DNA of 64,000 nt. Source: Cymbidium sinense (Eukaryota; Streptophyta; Magnoliopsida; Asparagales; Orchidaceae). The DNA lies in NCBI GenBank assembly GCA_021442155.1, contig CM038221.1, positions 41,177,648 to 41,241,647 on the forward strand, read 5' to 3'. The notes under the pieces were generated by a model. That model made no database searches, was not told where the DNA came from, and was given only the letters and a program-made list of their open reading frames with translations. Shown here in pieces: positions 63,241-64,000 of the stretch; positions within the stretch are counted from its first letter, which is position 1; each line of letters begins with the position of its first letter. A program made the translations under genes and the position numbers.

Positions 63241-63929
63241 TTCATTCAACAAGGAGCTGATGTATGTCAGGGTGGATTATCTTTAGTTCCTAGGTTTATT
63301 TCTTTGAGCTCATTAATAGTTGATTTAATTTCTTCTTTGAATTATAGAGGTGCATCTTCGAATTAGAAATCATTTGGACTATACTAAGTTTCTAAGCACA
63401 CCTCCTCATATGAGTTAATGTGATTTGAAAAGAACCTATTAGATTCTAAATGATTGGTGATGACTAGACAGTAGTTGTCATTGTCCATCGGACCCACTGT
63501 ACCAAAGCCTAGTCCTGGTCTTGATTAAGAGCTTTTGTATTTGTTGTCCCATAGCCTTTCAAAAAACTCTGACCTGTGTTTAGACCATGTATGTGGGATT
63601 AAACATTTCTTTGCTAAGTTTAGAACACACGATGAGTACCAATCAAAAGGTAATTCTATTAATTCTTTATATAAATCATCATCAAGTTCTATATCCACTT
63701 CCTGACTTGAGGTTGAGGCTCTTAGATAAAACCTTTGGGACTTCACATTTGGATATGCCTTAGGGGCATCCTTAACTACCAATCCCTCAACTTTTTGTGA
63801 GGAAAGTGGGGTTAGAGCTAAGGTTCCTATATGGTGCCAAATAATTTCACATAATATAGACTTGGATATCTTAATGCTTTGCTTAGGGACCCAGTATTCA
63901 TTATTGTCGGGTTCGAGTGTCACCTCCAA
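63241..63929 (-). pseudogene. Pol segment upstream of the reverse transcriptase
   Basis: 63241-63540 encodes, with stops, GLGFGTVGPMDNDNYCLVIT and KSTINELKEINLGTKD, the linker usually seen just before reverse transcriptase. The 134-codon open frame at 63525-63929 has a start at 63929 and runs into the linker. It contains VEGLVVKDAPKAYPNV, EVDIELDDDLYKELIELPFDW and HRSEFFERLWDNK. I recognise no protease DTG/DSG site or other domain in it. By position it should be the protease-to-RT spacer. The rest of the element (protease, gag, 5' LTR) is beyond the right edge. Confidence 0.55.
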
Positions 63930-64000
63930 TGGGATCTGCTGTCGAGAAGTGTTGTCGGTGTACTAACTACATAAGACTCATGCTCTGAACTAGATTCTAA

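Overview
This window looks like plant nuclear DNA from a large, transposon-rich, AT-rich genome. The evidence is an intron-containing plant-type F-box gene exon, En/Spm (CACTA) and hAT transposons, a plant LINE, and Tat/Ogre-type Ty3/gypsy sequence with a second RNase H. No bacterial or organellar features were seen. The species cannot be named from the sequence; a monocot is possible but not shown.

Only one host gene is supported: the first coding exon (minus strand, 4765-5090) of an F-box protein resembling plant actin-related protein 8 (ARP8). Its later exons would lie below position 4765 or off the window, and I cannot see them. Almost everything else is mobile-element sequence.

The dominant component is one family of very long LTRs, about 7.0-7.1 kb each. 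They begin TGTTGACCTCAC and end in CACCACA in sense orientation. Copies: outer nested copy 9256-10751 plus 17831-23480 (minus); inner nested copy 10752-17825 (minus, target duplication CCGAG); 35934-40668 (plus, internally deleted, target duplication ACAGT); 41277-48338 (plus); 50616-57642 (minus). A divergent relative lies at 918 to about 3700. The five main copies cover about 33 kb, half the window. The 50616-57642 copy sits directly 3' of a decayed Tat-type pol on the minus strand (57643-64000, continuing off the right edge). It is therefore best read as that element's 3' LTR, and the free-standing copies as solo LTRs.

From left to right: (TA)n and a divergent LTR; the ARP8-like exon; a foldback MITE; a hAT-like element; and a LINE reverse transcriptase split by a solo LTR that was itself split by a second solo LTR. 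The LINE resumes in frame at 23481. Next come a decayed CACTA element with TNP2-like remains and an internal hAT MITE (23837-29786), then a short non-autonomous CACTA (29984-34852) that received a 3.7-kb gag-only LTR retrotransposon (30723-34437). After a purine-rich tract follow two plus-strand giant LTRs, a 60-bp minisatellite, and the Tat/Ogre-type element.

No open reading frame in the transposon regions looks intact. The interest lies in the insertion history, the unusual LTR family, and sequence oddities between copies. I did not find a convincing new biochemical system.
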